Below are positions 22,097 through 33,945 of a stretch of 64,000 nucleotides of DNA, one piece after another. The notes beneath the pieces were generated by a model. It searched no databases and was not told the DNA's origin. It worked only from the letters and a program-made list of their open reading frames with translations. Source of the DNA: Themeda triandra (taxonomy: Eukaryota; Streptophyta; Magnoliopsida; Poales; Poaceae); NCBI GenBank assembly GCA_018135685.1, contig JAENPR010000029.1, positions 1,612,001 to 1,676,000 of the forward strand, in the 5' to 3' direction. Made by a program: the position numbers and the translations under genes. Positions within the stretch are counted from its first letter, which is position 1. The number at the start of each line of letters is the position of its first letter.

Positions 22097-22353
22097 TCAT
22101 TGGCACCTTCTTCTCCATGTTTGTTCCAACATGTATAGTCATCCATAAATCCTCGAATTAGTAGATGAGCCTTGATTTCCTCCAAATTCGAGAACTGCTT
22201 TTCATTCTGACAATCATTGCATGGACACCACACTGCTGACTTGTGTCCATTCAACATATCTCTATGTGCAACTTCCACAAAAGATTGAAGACCTTCAACG
22301 TACTCAAAACTAGTACGATTCCTAAGATACATCCAGCGGTTTCGATCAGCCAT
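21982..22353 (-). pseudogene. N-terminal part of the TNP2 transposase (Transpos_assoc domain), other frame
   Basis: The ATG at 22353 starts MADRNRWMYLRNR with the transposase-associated domain motifs (VWCPCNDCQN, HLLIRGFMDDYTCWNKHGEE; PF13963). This frame is the proper start of the TNP2 protein, but after about residue 86 the family continuation is found in the adjacent frame (EDGLHETDTYGEEAPFGNQE), which opens at 22096. A one- or two-base change near 22080-22100 therefore splits the gene. A sequencing or assembly error at this point would give the same picture. Confidence 0.8.
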
Positions 22354-22449
22354 AGTCTACAAAAAAAAATATATTAATTCAAGCCGCACAACATAATATT
22401 TGGTCAGATCTGAGTTCAAAATTTGCACAAGTTTTTGCTGAGAGCTCAC

Positions 22450-22960
22450 CCACTAGCCCTGCTGGGAGGCGAAGCACTGTGGGAGGATGGCTGGCGTAAC
22501 AAGCATGTACTACAAAGATCAAGAAGAGGAGGCGCTCGAGCAGGCGGCGTCGTGCGGGTCCCGCGTGTTGAGGCTTGAGCAGCGACGCGAGGAGGTGCGA
22601 TCGAGTAGGACGCGAGATCCGGGAGGAAATCGTGCTCGCGGAGCAGCGAGAGCAGCCGAACGGAGCGCCACGGCGGGGCGCGAGGCCGCGGCGGAGGCAG
22701 CGAGCAGGGAGTTGCAGCAGCAGCGGGGACGGCGGGAAGGAGATCGAGGAGGGAGCGAGTGCGGGAGGAGGCGGCGGGCGGCCGAGTGGAGGAGAGACGA
22801 GAGGAGGAGGTCGATCGAGCAGAGGCGGTGACGGCCCGCTGGCAGCAGCTAGCGTGCCGGCTGCCGTATACGCGCCTGCCCCTGCATGCGCCGCCCGCTA
22901 GCTAGCTCTCCCGCGCCTCAGAGCGACGCGCGCACGCCCACGGCCGGCCGCCGCCCTGAG
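22450..22960 (-). promoter_or_regulatory. GC-rich leader/promoter region of the TNP2 gene
   Basis: A sharply GC-rich block immediately upstream (minus-strand sense) of the transposase ATG, with CGGCGG/GAGGAG runs and no recognised protein on either strand. It resembles the 5' leaders of other grass CACTA transposase genes in position. Confidence 0.4.
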
Positions 22961-24375
22961 CTGAGAGTTCCAGGTGTGGACGCGGCTACTGGAACTTCTG
23001 ATTTGAAAAAACAAAAAAGGCAAAAAGGCAAGGCATGTGTGGTACGGAGTACGTGATAAAAAAGGTAAAAAAAAATGAAAGTTGTGTGCTTCTCCCCATT
23101 ATTTTACCAAAAAAAAATCTTGGGCATACCTTTTTTTTTTGCGACTAATCTTGGGCATACCTACTTATCCTAAATTGGTTCGTCCTCTGCAGATTGTTTG
23201 ATGACCTTTTATAAATTATAAGCTTAAGATTACCTATTAATTAGTTGCCACAACTAGGGATAGATTAGGCCACAATATTTTTTTCAGTTGCTAATAGAGG
23301 TAAAAAATGTTGTGCGGGCTGCATCTACAAACATCAGCAGCTGTAGTTTTTATCATTTGCATTATCTTAATTAATTACACTTATGTATAGCAAATGAGCT
23401 TCTGTTGAAATAATTTCCAAGGCATATGGGTCGTGGATTCCTGCTACTGACCATGATCTTCCTATATAGATCTCCACAAAATAGGTGAGTGCAGGACTTT
23501 GTTTGGGGCCTCAGTCACTTTGCATCAGTGATCAAATGGTGCCACGTTAATCCATTTGAATGTTTATACTTATACATGATGCTGAAGGTGCCTAATTTCT
23601 TATTTAGCCCATGACAGTTTTCATCTCCTTCTCTTCAAACTGTCATATGGCAGAATATCTTCAACCTGACTGGCCTGTCAAATTTTTGAAGAGAAATATT
23701 AAAAATGTATACTGTAGACCGATATTGTTGTTGATTGCGCACTAGTTTATTTCACCAATAGAACTATCAGTATTTTTCCCAAATTAGTTACTGAGATGTC
23801 TTCTTTTATCTGGATGGTGTCTGCTCCAACTTTAAAATTGTTTTCTCATTTCTAAGAAGCAAATAGATATTTCATACACATTCAGGGGCAATGAACATCA
23901 AACTATATATGTTAATTATCATTTATCAGTGCACTCATGATTCCAACTGCCAAATAAGACAACCAGCACTTGCGTGCATCACCTTATAATATTGTAATAA
24001 TAACACCTCCTATCCAAATTTAAACTGCGACAAACTCTTCACTAAGCACAGTGTTGTGCAAAACCTTATGATCTTATATATTAATTTTCTCATGTCGATT
24101 TGTCATTTATATTTTTTTTCCTGGTATATGATCCAAAGGGCGCGCAGGACGCGCCGTTTCTACTACTACTACTAATTATGCACAATAATATTAAATTTTT
24201 AATATATATATTTTTTATCAAAATTGTTTCTTGGAAAGCCAAAATGACGAATATTTAGGATGAAGAGTGTATTCTTTTAGCAATAGCATATTGCATCTAA
24301 TTGTGCTATATTCTAATATTTATGGTGGGTATATATAAATTTTGTATTTACTTGATGTAATTTTTTTTCGAAGTC
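22961..24375. other. AT-rich intergenic stretch
   Basis: No gene is seen. Homopolymer A and T runs are frequent. A GCGCGCAGGACGCGCC hairpin followed by CTACTACTACTA near 24140-24175 was noted but not assigned. Confidence 0.4.
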
Positions 24376-24880
24376 GTGCTCTTGGATAGCCACGACGTAT
24401 AGATCCTCAGGGAAGGAGTCCGGCCTGGTGGATAGCCACTAGTTGTCAAGACGGTCATCCTGCGTCGGGGTGAGGTGTCTGAGCACGGCCATGGCGAAGA
24501 TCCAGTGCCACACTACTGTGGAGAACACACAAGTCAAGAGAAGGTGGTGGAACTGCTCCGGCTCCTGTAGGCAAAGTACGGAGTCGTCCCCTGGCTGCAG
24601 ACCATGCCTCTTGCGCCGTTCTGCCGTCCAAAGGCGGGCATGCAACGCCGTCCAAAAGAAGAACTTGACCTTTGGAGGCGCGGAAGCCTTCTAAAGCTCT
24701 TTGGCGCCCCTCAGCGAGGTCCTACCCAGGAATAACACTCTGTACGCGGATGAGATGGAGTACTCACCATCCGGGTCCAAATCCACCTGAAGCGGTCGTG
24801 CTGGTGAAGCTGTAGCTGGGTGCCCTCGAGCATGTTCCAGAGAAGGAGGAACTCAGTGAAACTGATCAGAGGTGGAGTAC
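24376..24880 (-). pseudogene. LINE (non-LTR retrotransposon) fragment, zf-RVT region
   Basis: On the minus strand the frame reads APPKVKFFFWTALHARLW, then TAERRKRHGLQPGDD, VLCLQEPEQFHHLLLTC and VFSTVVWHW. This is the zinc-binding reverse-transcriptase tail (zf-RVT, PF13966) of grass L1-type LINEs. Upstream, EYSISSAYRVLF and DRFRWIW also match the usual order. A TAG stop (complement at 24691-24693) stands where Trp is expected before KASAPPK, and a one-base frame change lies upstream near 24765. Only about 170 codons remain, so this is a truncated, dead copy. Confidence 0.85.
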
Positions 24881-24944
24881 TTGATGTAAATTGAATATTC
24901 GTAGATGAAACTGATCATAATTACTCGATTCTTGTATTTTTATC

Positions 24945-25090
24945 CTTGTATTTTTTTTCTATAAATAGCACATGATGTCACATTCTTGTAACTATGAATT
25001 TATTTTTTTTCCTATAAATAGAACACATGTCGTGTCATTCAGTTTTATTTGGCTTGTATTTTTTTTGTCTATAAATAGCACATGCCGTCA
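24945..25090 (+). repeat. Three tandem copies of a TATA-box-bearing unit
   Basis: CTATAAATAG occurs at 24959-24968, 25012-25021 and 25069-25078. Each copy is preceded by a T-run and followed by CACATG and a GTC(A) motif. The period is 53 and 57 bp. No gene starts downstream. Confidence 0.75.
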
Positions 25091-25265
25091 CCAAAATTGT
25101 TTTCATGACAGAGTCATATCTATACTCCCTCTGTAAAATTGTTTTCCACGATAATTAATGAGTATATTGCTCTCCAAAACTTTTTTTTAAAAAAGTTAGG
25201 AAGCAATCCTGACCACATGGTCGCACGTACGGTCGAGTTGTTGAGCTTCTACTATTTTGTCAGCG

Positions 25266-25497
25266 CACTACAACATGTTCTACTATAGAAGGCATTTTCT
25301 TAAAGGCATTTTCTTAAAATGCCTTAATTTGTTGTTGTATAAAGGCATTTTTCTTAAAACGCCTCAAAAAGTATATTTTTAAAGGCAAAATCGAAAAAAC
25401 GCCTTCGAAAACAACAATATTTAGAGGCGTTTTATTGAAAACGCCTTAAAAGATTACAACCATTTGAGGCGTTTTCAACAGAACGCCTTCTTTGTTG
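25266..25497. mobile_element. Non-autonomous CACTA-like MITE
   Basis: It starts CACTACAACA and ends near TTTGTTGTG. Inside are many subterminal repeats in both orientations (AAGGCATTTTCTTAAAA, AACGCCTCAAA, GAGGCGTTTT, AAACGCCTT). The right end lacks a clean TAGTG and the 3-bp target duplication is unclear, so the exact edge and superfamily are moderately certain. Confidence 0.6.
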
Positions 25498-25499
25498 TG

Positions 25500-28056
25500 C
25501 GCTAGTAGAAAATTAGGACTCCTGCACCAGCCGATTGAAACTGAAAGCCAGCCAGGTGCACAGACCCGCGTGCTGGTAGCGAAGGGGTTGCACGAATCTA
25601 GCACGGCTCGACTCCCTCACCATGTCACCAGCCAGCTACGCGTACCCTTGCCGTCACCCCACGACACTGATTCCGTGGGTCCACGAGACCTCGCGACCCC
25701 ACATGTCATAAGCGTCAAGACTCAAGCGCATCAATCCATCCTCCTCGCTTATTCTATACGCTCGAAGTCATCCTGGCGATTGTTGTGTTCGTGAGCTCCC
25801 CTGTCTCCGTCCGCTTTGGACTCGGTAAATCCCCACCTGTCAGATACAATTCTTAGTTGAGATGCTGCTTGATTCCAAATTAGTAGCCAATTTTTTCTAT
25901 TCATTTTGATCTATGGGAATGAGAAAGTTGCAAACAAAAATATATTATAGAATTTCAGTTTTACTAGGAACAATATACCGCACATGACAGTTCAGTTTTA
26001 ATAGGTCTTCTCGTATTCTCCTTTTCAGACACTAGACAATCTGTTTTCATTGTAGTGAAATTTTCAGGCACTAAACAACCTGTTTCCATTCATTTACTGA
26101 GTTAGATTTGATTTGAGGCCCTACTGTGCCTTTACTATATATTGAATTTAGTGGTTCGCCTCAATGAATATAAGCGCAGCATGGCATGGCTGAAGTTTTC
26201 TAACATGTTATCTGAAACCGCTCTCCATTTATAGCCATGTTATTTTAGATTGCAACTTTTTATGCTACTCGCAACATTGAAGTTCTTTATTGTTTGCGAT
26301 ATATAGGTTGGCTATATCTTATCTGGTGCTACAATTTGAGGGCAATCCTATGTGCAGATGAGTGAAAATGCATTCTATCTTCTTTCACACTCCCTGTCCG
26401 CCTTCATGTATATATTTGTGTCAATCTAATTCATTGTTGTCTCGCTGATGTAGAGTGGAGGAGTGCAGGTATGCATTGAGATAGTCTGTGAAGACTTAAC
26501 CTTGCTGTCATGTGAGTGAGTCTGCCATTAACCTGCGTGGAGGAGTGCGAGATAAAAGCAGAGGAGGTAGGGATGAGCAGATAAGGTTTGGGGGACTGGG
26601 TTTTGGGCCGTGTACTGTTTTATGGGCCTTTAAGGGCCTTTTCTGTGCACTGAATTCCACTTATCTCCTGTTTTTTTTTTTATACATATATGTGTGTGTA
26701 TACTAACGCCTAGGAAAACGCCTAGGCACGATTACTCCCGCCTAGGCGCTAGGCAGAGGTCACCGCCTAGAATCCGCCTAGCGCATAGCAGAACTTGGTG
26801 CTTGTACAATTTGTTTGTTTCGGTAAAGAGCGATATCCCAGATGTGTCCATCACCACCTCTGCCACTCCCTTTGGTCACCACCCCTCCACATTGGGGGCG
26901 GAGGTGGGCATTCCCCAAGGCTTTGCCTGTCAACAGAATAGCATGCTGTCACAAAGTGCAAATATGTTCTCAATCTCAACATGTGTTGAGCTTCGATGGT
27001 GTTGTAGAGAAATGGACTTACAGGACATAGCAAAGGCGAGCATTATGAAGCACCATCGGCATCATTCTCTGCCTGTGCTGGTCCTCTTCCATATATCATT
27101 GGCTGTAAAAAATATTATGCTAATAAAGAAAAATAATACATTGCATTCACAGATATGTGAGTTGTGATTGTCTAAATGGTTAGGTTTGACTACCAGACAT
27201 AAGCACCATATGGATCCCACATACAGGCACCAACATAGGGAGGAAGAGGATATAGTTATGTTAATAAATGACACTCATGGTCTGAAAAAAACTTATGTCA
27301 CACAGTTGTATGTGCAAGCTGAGAATTGGCCTGGTAAGCAGTATAGGTACTGATACTCCATTTATACCAATACTGAAATTGGTATATCTGCAAGGTACAA
27401 ACTCCAGTACAGAAAAAACAACTTTATACTGATTCATGCGCAGTTTGTACCTGCCACGCCAACTATCTTGACCACTTTATTGTAGTTTCTGTATTCTTCA
27501 AGCATTTTGCAGACCAATGCAGCTAAAAAGGTAGTGTGCATGGTTTTAACGTGGTTCAGTTCAAAGTTTCAGAGAATGATTTATCCTAATTCCTACCATG
27601 CAGACTGCACAATTGAATCAGTTTAGACTTCAGAAAGAGACCTGAAATTTTGGCACTCCTTAACGGAGGCAATCCACTTCTGCCCAGCTTCCTGATTCAC
27701 CCCGTGCAATGAGTTTACCCGGCCTCGCATCGTATTTTCCCCATGACCGCTCCACCTGGCTCCATAAAAAAAGGAAGAAAAAGTCTCCCGGGAATGAGAA
27801 GCTGCACTGTACCTCACTCTAATGCATTTAGAGGCTTGATTCTAAGAATATGATATATGGTCTAAATAAAATGGTTATGGATATTTCACTTGCACATTCT
27901 GGATTGTTGTTCTGCAAATAAACATCAGTTCATCGCTAACAGCTTGTGTTAGTTAAATCCTTCCCCTGCCCTTAGTTATTCTTCTTCATTTCTTTTTGAG
28001 AATGTCATAGAACATTGAATTATCATGCCATGTTACTAAGGCTCAATGTTACTAAA
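25500..28056. other. Intergenic DNA without a convincing gene
   Basis: About 25500-25830 is GC-richer and could be a leader exon (a CTCGGTAAAT donor-like site near 25826), but no coding continuation is found. The rest is AT-rich with short frames only. Confidence 0.4.
26706..26783. repeat. CCTAGGCG repeat cluster
   Basis: CGCCTAGG-type motifs recur at about 26708, 26719, 26740, 26748, 26764 and 26775, some palindromic. Strings like this are frequent in grass interspersed repeats; no family is assigned. Confidence 0.6.
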
Positions 28057-28324
28057 CCTCTTCTTTCCATTATCATCATTGCAAATGCAGTTCATGTGGT
28101 TGTTTATTTCAGTACTGTTTATGCTTGTATGAAGATGTGTGCTTTTCAAGTGGTGCCATGCTGCATTAGCAATTATAAGCAGCATATTAACCTCTTCTTT
28201 CCATTATCATCATTGCAAATGCAGTTCATGTGGTTGTTTATTTCAGTACTGTTTATGCTTGTATGAAGATGTGTGCTTTTCAAGTGGTGCCATGCTGCAT
28301 TAGCAATTATAAGCAGCATATTAG
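28057..28324 (+). repeat. Perfect tandem duplication, 134 bp x 2
   Basis: 28057-28190 is repeated at 28191-28324 with no mismatch seen except at the last base. The unit starts CCTCTTCTTTCCATTATC and ends AGCAGCATATTA. The identity implies a very recent duplication or an assembly artefact. Confidence 0.95.
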
Positions 28325-29961
28325 CATCAGGATGGGATTTGATTACTATGAAGTCAAAACTAACACATGGCATATCTGTATTCTAAATGATTAAGGTACA
28401 CTGAACTGATTAAACAATCAAAGTTCTTGCTAGGCTTTTTCCTTGTAAATGAAGTCAATACCAACAAAGCTAAATTTATGCCAAACTCTTAACCCAGAGC
28501 TAAGACTTCCCCAAATTCTACCAGACCAAATCCCCATTCAAATCGCCAAAATTCCATACTGACTAAGCATATATATATAGAGAGAGAACCAGAGCTTCAC
28601 ATCGATTTCTCTCCACCGAGCAAACAATCCCCAATGGTGCTTCTTTCTTTTTCTTCCTCCAAATGGGCAAGCAACAGGTCAAATCGAGCAGCTTAGCACA
28701 CCTCCTCTGTTCTTCTCTCCACCAAGACCAGCACAGCTCCTCACTACCAATCTGAGCAACTGAAGCAAAGGCCAGCACCTCTGCTCTGTTCCTCTCAAGG
28801 GGTTAATGCCACCAAAAGACACTGGCCTACTCCACCGGCGTCATCCGCGGCATTGTCAATCGTAGGCTTATTACCTGCTTATTACCAAAGATTTAAATTG
28901 GGCAGCAATTAAAAGTTTTAAGTTGCTGCTTGTTTTTGCTCTACTAAAGCTTCGTAGGCTTATCGCTATTGTAAATTTTGTTCCTCTACTTAATTTATTC
29001 AGCTTAAATTAAAAGTTTAGCTTTGTATTAAAAAATCAATTACCTGCTTGTTGATTCTATTGTTATATTACGAAGCATGGCCTACTTATGGAAACGGTGG
29101 CTGCAGCATGGACTCATACACTAGATTCTAGTGCTGACGACGGTATTGTACTGCTGCCACTTTAAAATAGTGTGTAGAGAGTATAGACACTGTGCAGCTG
29201 ATGATGCATTATAGTCCCCGGTGATTGTTGGCAATAGATAATTTCACTATTTAATGTGTCTGGAATTCTAATTTGCAACCATGTCATGAGAAATTGGCCT
29301 ACTTTCAACTCCTTTGGGAACTCTGCCACTCCTGTAAAGATTTTTGGTTCAATTGAAACCATGTCATGAGAAATTCCCTGAATCTGTGTTACTCTAAATG
29401 CACCAGATCAATTGCCTTACATACCAAAGTTCTTGGCCAAGTTTTTTTTTTTCGGGTTTATGATCTTGTAATTCAACTATGCTGATGTTTTGTTGTGTAC
29501 TGCAGAAACCATGGAGTGAGCAAGCAGAAACCGTACAGTGAGCGATCAGGGAGAATAAGATCGTCCACAATGTTGGCGCCGGTGCTGAAAAATTTTCCAA
29601 CCGGCCTGTACCGGTGCCTTTACTGTGCATGGACCCCAGCAGGTACACCATCCCCTCCTCCTCCATTGTTTCACACGCCAGGGACTCTTCCCTGCCTTCT
29701 CCATTGTTTCACGCACCACGGACTTGCTCGCGCGTGGCTGTGGGGTCTCATCCGTTGTCTCTCGCGTGCGTGCAAATTGACTGGGTAGGGCCGGCTTTCA
29801 GCTTCCAGGCACCGATGCCTCGGTGCCCAGTTTTTTGCGGTTCAGCACCGGTGCTTCAATACGAAAGAGAGTATTTGGGCACCGGTTTTTTTACCACATT
29901 GTGGCCAGGTAGAGGATGTAGACAGTTGGATTCGATAATGGCAAGAAGCTTGTTGGTTAGT
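28325..29961. other. Intergenic DNA
   Basis: No gene is recognised. AACCATGTCATGAGAAATT is repeated at about 29277 and 29357 (an 80-bp partial tandem duplication). A short TATA/GAGA microsatellite is at about 28568-28587. Confidence 0.4.
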
Positions 29962-30025
29962 ACTAGTAGAAAAGTAATAAAGATTGAAAAAGCACTAGTA
30001 GAAAAGTAATAAAGATTGAAAAAGC
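29962..30025 (+). repeat. Tandem duplication, 32 bp x 2
   Basis: The unit beginning ACTAGTAGAAAAGTAATAAA is at 29962 and again at 29994, identical. Confidence 0.95.
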
Positions 30026-30257
30026 AAAAGCTACTGCTATGCATGTGCTGGTTCAGTGTGTGTGCCAATCTCTCTGTTGCTCTTCATATTTAATCTCTCT
30101 CCTTGCTCTTGCAGTCAACTCTTGCAGTCTTGCTCTTAGCAGTGGTCGTTTCACCTCAGCTCTGGCCGAGTGGCTGTCAGCCTTCAAGGCAGCTCGGCCT
30201 TCTGTAGTGTGAGCGGTGGGAATCTTGGCACCACTGCTTTTGAGCTGTAGTGTGCGG

Positions 30258-30350
30258 GCATTGCTCTGGGTCCCATGAGGCAGGTGAAAAGGGTAAACAA
30301 GGAGGCATTGCTCTGGGTCCCATGAGGCAGATGAAAAGGGTAAACAAGGA
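30258..30350 (+). repeat. Tandem duplication, 47 bp x 2
   Basis: The unit beginning GCATTGCTCTGGGTCCCATG is at 30258 and 30305, with one difference noted (GGCAGG against GGCAGA). Confidence 0.93.
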
Positions 30351-30359
30351 GCAGAGTAG

Positions 30360-30473
30360 TACATGAATGAGAGGGTAAAGGACAATGAGACTGTACTTTT
30401 CTTCTTTGTTTATTAACTACATGAATGAGAGGGTAAAGGACAATGAGACTGTACTTTTCTTTTTGTTTATTAA
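30360..30473 (+). repeat. Tandem duplication, 58 bp x 2
   Basis: The unit beginning TACATGAATGAGAGGGTAAA is at 30360 and 30418. The copies differ by a small indel (TTCTTCTTTG against TTCTTTTTG). Confidence 0.93.
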
Positions 30474-30537
30474 CTGGGCAGCGGTGCATGTAGGTTCATC
30501 GCTCCCAAATATTTCAGTTTGGGCACCACTAGTTGTA

Positions 30538-31149
30538 CTCCCTCCGTCCCTTTAAAAGGGTCGTTTTAGAGCTGAGCACGTAGACCAAGGAAGAAGAAGA
30601 AAAGCTCCTGGCATTTCTATTCCCTGTCCGCTTTTCCTGCCATCAAGATCCAGTGTGAAGGCTGGGTGAATGGAGAGGAGGTGGGTGCCTCTCGGTAGTG
30701 AATGGAGCTCAGGCCTCAGGGTAGGTAACAGAATTTAGGATGCAATGGATGGTTGAATGCATGCGCTCAGTAGGAGGCAAGAGGCAGTGACCGGCTGCAG
30801 TGGTGGACCCCTAGCCTAGAACGACACTTCTTAGGCCCTCTGTAGTGTGGGAGTGACTCCAGAGAATAAATGGGCCCCTGCTCTAAAATTAGGTATCGCT
30901 CTTGATCAGCCGCAGTGTACACCATGTACTAGGCACCGCTGCCATTATTGCGTAGGACTCATATCTACGTATGTAAAATATATGGCTCCACTTCTCCCAT
31001 CTGTATCTGGACTCCACACACATGCATGTCGCTACAGTACATTTATTCTTGTTTAGTAACTTTGCACCGGGTGCTTGTTCTTGCATCGCTTCGGTATGGG
31101 ACACCGGTAAAATCCTAGAACGACACTTATTATAATGGTACAGAGGGAG
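30538..31149. mobile_element. Stowaway/mariner-like element
   Basis: The left end CTCCCTCCGTCCCTTTAAAA and the right end (complement CTCCCTCTGTACCATTATAA) are inverted and flanked by TA (30536-30537 and 31150-31151). Both arms continue into GTCGTT-TAG. At 612 bp it is longer than most Stowaway MITEs. A second right-arm-like copy (CTAGAACGACACTTC...GGGAG) occurs inside at about 30818-30853, so the element may hold a duplicated arm or a nested sibling. Confidence 0.75.
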
Positions 31150-31328
31150 TAGTGTGTAGAGTGGTGCTTAAATCAACTTTTTGCATCACCACTTCGGAAG
31201 GCCTCAAGTCAGCTCAGCTGCACAGGAACGTGTCCTGTGGACTGCGAGGGCTTCTGGCCGACCTCTGCATCGGCTGCTTTGGCCCATCGTTCTGCACGTC
31301 GTCACCCGCGCCGCGCCGGCCCCCCACC
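31150..31328. other. Intergenic DNA, no feature
   Basis: A GC-moderate stretch with overlapping short frames but no recognised protein. Confidence 0.3.
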
Positions 31329-31437
31329 TACTTCACTGGCCCTCTGGCGTCTGCTCCCTAGTACTTCACTGGCCCTCTGGCGTCTGCTCCCTAGTACTTC
31401 ACTGGCCCTCTGGCGTCTGCTCCCTAGTACTTCACTG
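31329..31437 (+). repeat. Tandem repeat, 33 bp x 3 plus part
   Basis: Units start TACTTCACTGGCCCTCTGGC at 31329, 31362 and 31395, with a partial fourth at 31428. The copies are virtually identical. Confidence 0.96.
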
Positions 31438-31501
31438 TTCAGCGCAGTGGCCCATCCCGGTTTAGACTATTCAGCGCAGTGGCCCATCCCGGTTTAGACT
31501 A
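31438..31501 (+). repeat. Tandem duplication, 32 bp x 2
   Basis: TTCAGCGCAGTGGCCCATCC starts at 31438 and again at 31470. It abuts the 33-bp repeat. Confidence 0.95.
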
Positions 31502-31579
31502 ATCCGGCATGCATGGGTGGGATCATGGGTGGGAGTTGCTTGGTGCATGTAGTGCTGGGGCTGTAGCCACTGGGTGCCC

Positions 31580-31590
31580 TACTATAAATA
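31580..31590 (+). promoter_or_regulatory. TATA-box-like motif
   Basis: CTATAAATAG lies in moderately GC-rich DNA about 75 bp upstream of an ATG at 31658 (60 codons, no recognised domain). It may be a solitary promoter or chance. Confidence 0.3.
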
Positions 31591-31993
31591 GATTCCTACC
31601 TCCGTCTTAATTTAACTTCACTTTAAAAAAAATCTCAAAATAAAGGGTTCTCGAGCATTGCTAGCTTCCGTACGTACACGAACCTGTTCTAGCATTCAGA
31701 AAAGAAATGACACTTTGAACATTAGCTCCCATCCATTGGTTCACCTCGCTCTCACGTCCAGAATCTGCTGGAGCTTCTCTCACGAGGGAGGGCGGACGAG
31801 TCTGCCTAGCCCGAGTCGTCTGCGTCCATTCCATGCCTAAGATTCGGGCATCCCAAACAGTGCCTAAGATTCGGGCATGACCAAGTCTGCGTGCTTTCGA
31901 TGATCTCGAGTCTCACAAGAATATGCATGACGAGTCAAAAGTTGCTACGTGTACACTGGGATCGGCCATTTCTGACGATTACATTTGCTAGTA

Positions 31994-32145
31994 GCCCCTT
32001 TGGATCATAGGAACACAGGCACACGGGAATAGTGGAAACTTAGGAATAGGATAGGAATACATATAGAAAACTGAGGATTTTAAACCATAGGAATTTTGCA
32101 TGAACTATCGTTTGGATGGCCATAGGAAAAGTATAGGAAAATTAG
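31994..32145. mobile_element. Fragment of a CCTTTGGAT-type MITE
   Basis: CCCCTTTGGATCATAGGAAC and repeated ATAGGAAT/ATAGGAAA motifs are characteristic of a common grass MITE family. A complete opposite end was not found. Confidence 0.4.
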
Positions 32146-32792
32146 TATATCCGTCCTCGTTAGTGCCCTGTACGGTTGGATTAAGCATGAGCCTATCCAA
32201 TCCCTTCACCCTTCTTGCTAGCTCCGTACCAGGCTGCACCCCACCTCTCTCCTGATCTCCGCTCGTCCCGCTTCCGCATGCAGCAGCTTTGATTTGCAGA
32301 GCATCGAGCATCGCAGAAAACGAGCGGTCGCATCGATGGCGACGCAACGGGGCGGGGCAGAGCATGCAGGCCAGGACTGATGCAGGCGGGGGCGGGCGCA
32401 GGGGCAGAGCAGACAAGGCTCGTCTTTTTATCGCGCGCGCAGCCTGCGCTGGACCGTCGGTCGCACGACCGTCTCGGCCAAGTATCGACGTGAAAAAAGC
32501 CCCAGCAGATTGGTAACCAATTTACTAATATCTTGGTCGGTTGATTTCTCCTTTACTTTGAACCGGTTGAAAACTTCTAACAAATCAACACCCAGAAGGC
32601 AAATTCGGTTGGGTTTTCCCTTTGTGTCAGTCGGTTGATCAAAAAGAACAAATCAATCAAATCCAAATACTAACCACATATACTCATGCAAAATTTATTT
32701 GAATTTATATCTAATTAATAAAGAAAAAGTTACACCAATATTATACAAAACTTACACCACTTGTAGAACAAATTTACTTGTAAAACAAAATA
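32146..32792. other. Intergenic DNA
   Basis: GC-rich from about 32200 to 32510 with open frames but no recognised domain, then AT-rich. Confidence 0.35.
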
Positions 32793-32985
32793 TTCAAATT
32801 CTTTTCTATAGTAGGCAAATAAAAAATCGTTTTCTTAAAATTGGCAGAAAACCAAATGTTCAAATTCTTTTTTATAGTAGGCAAATAAAAAATTCATATT
32901 TCATAAAATTCGGAGAAAACCAAATATTCAAATGCTTTTCTATAGTAGGCAGATAAATAAATAAAATTTTAAAGAAATTACAAAT
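32793..32985 (+). repeat. Diverged tandem repeat, about 67 bp x 3
   Basis: TTCAAATTCTTTTCTATAGT starts at 32793, 32859 (variant) and 32927 (variant), followed each time by AGGCA(A/G)ATAAA. The copies differ by several substitutions. Confidence 0.9.
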
Positions 32986-33897
32986 TTTGCAGAAACAAAG
33001 CAAACCAGTGGCTTACAAGCTACTTATGCGACCATCAAGACAAAAATATTAAACTTAAGAACTCGGTGTAAATTCCAATAAAAGGAATTGTAAGTACTTC
33101 CTCCTGCCCACACTCGGTGGCAGAGGCAGCAATATGGCGAGATCTGGCCTCTGCCATACCTAAAATATATACAACACACTAGTATATATACGTGAAAGTT
33201 AAACATATATGGCAGTAGACTGTACAGATAGACTAGTATACCAGTATCTCATGAATCTACATCGAGACAACGGTCCACAGAAGGAAGCTAGCCTAAATGC
33301 GTAATGTCCTCTTCCCTTCTTGATTGATCGGCTACTCCAAATTTCACACATCAAGAGCAGAGGTGGTGAGCTAGCGATCGACAACTCATGACGATGGCAA
33401 ATGGCTGCTAGCCCACCTACTATCTTTATAAATTCGCCACACCTAGAAAATATTTCTGGCTCGCCACCGCCCACACTATGGGACTGGATGGAATTGAAGC
33501 ACCGGTTCATATGGCAGGCCAGAAAAAAAATTTGGCACCCCTCACATTGTGGAGAGTCTTATTGCCTAGATGTCATTTTTTTAAAAAAATGCGTAGATAT
33601 CATTTTAGTTTAGCTATGGGAACGAAAAAAAGGAAAGAACGCGGTGACAAGCACGCAAAAAGGAAGTATGGCCACCCGTGTCTCCCTTGATAAAGGAATT
33701 TAGTATTTATTAAATTAAATTAAATATAAATAATAAAAATAACCAGCTAGAACCCTCTCGGTCTCTTCGAGTGTGCGAGGCCGTCACGGCGGCCGGCGGG
33801 CGCTACGCTCTGGCGAGATTCGTTCCATGGGTCGTGGGCTGGGTTGGGGGATGCAAGCCATTAGGATGGGGGTGGGGTGGGTTAATTACTTGATTTT
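32986..33897. other. Intergenic DNA
   Basis: No gene is recognised. AT-rich to about 33770, then a short GC-rich stretch. Confidence 0.4.
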
Positions 33898-33945
33898 GTG
33901 ATGTGGGCTGGTAAAGAAAAACAAATTGCGGACGCCCTTAGCAGG
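33898..33945 (+). pseudogene. Possible Ty3/gypsy RNase H tail fragment
   Basis: The translation GKEKQIADALSRP closely matches the GKxNxxADALSR motif at the end of the Ty3/gypsy RNase H region. Only about 13 residues match, and the sequence then runs into an imperfect AGCAGGCCTAGT duplication. It may be a tiny retrotransposon remnant or coincidence. Confidence 0.35.

Noticed and set aside
24135..24180. Helitron junction (hairpin followed by CTACTACTA)
   Set aside because: The hairpin is followed by CTAC, not CTRR, and the 5' TC start is not clean.
30847..31104. Short frames on both strands inside the Stowaway-like element
   Set aside because: No motif, and they lie within a non-coding transposon.
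31329..31501. Possible CRISPR-like array
   Set aside because: Directly adjoining tandem units without unique spacers, in a plant genome.
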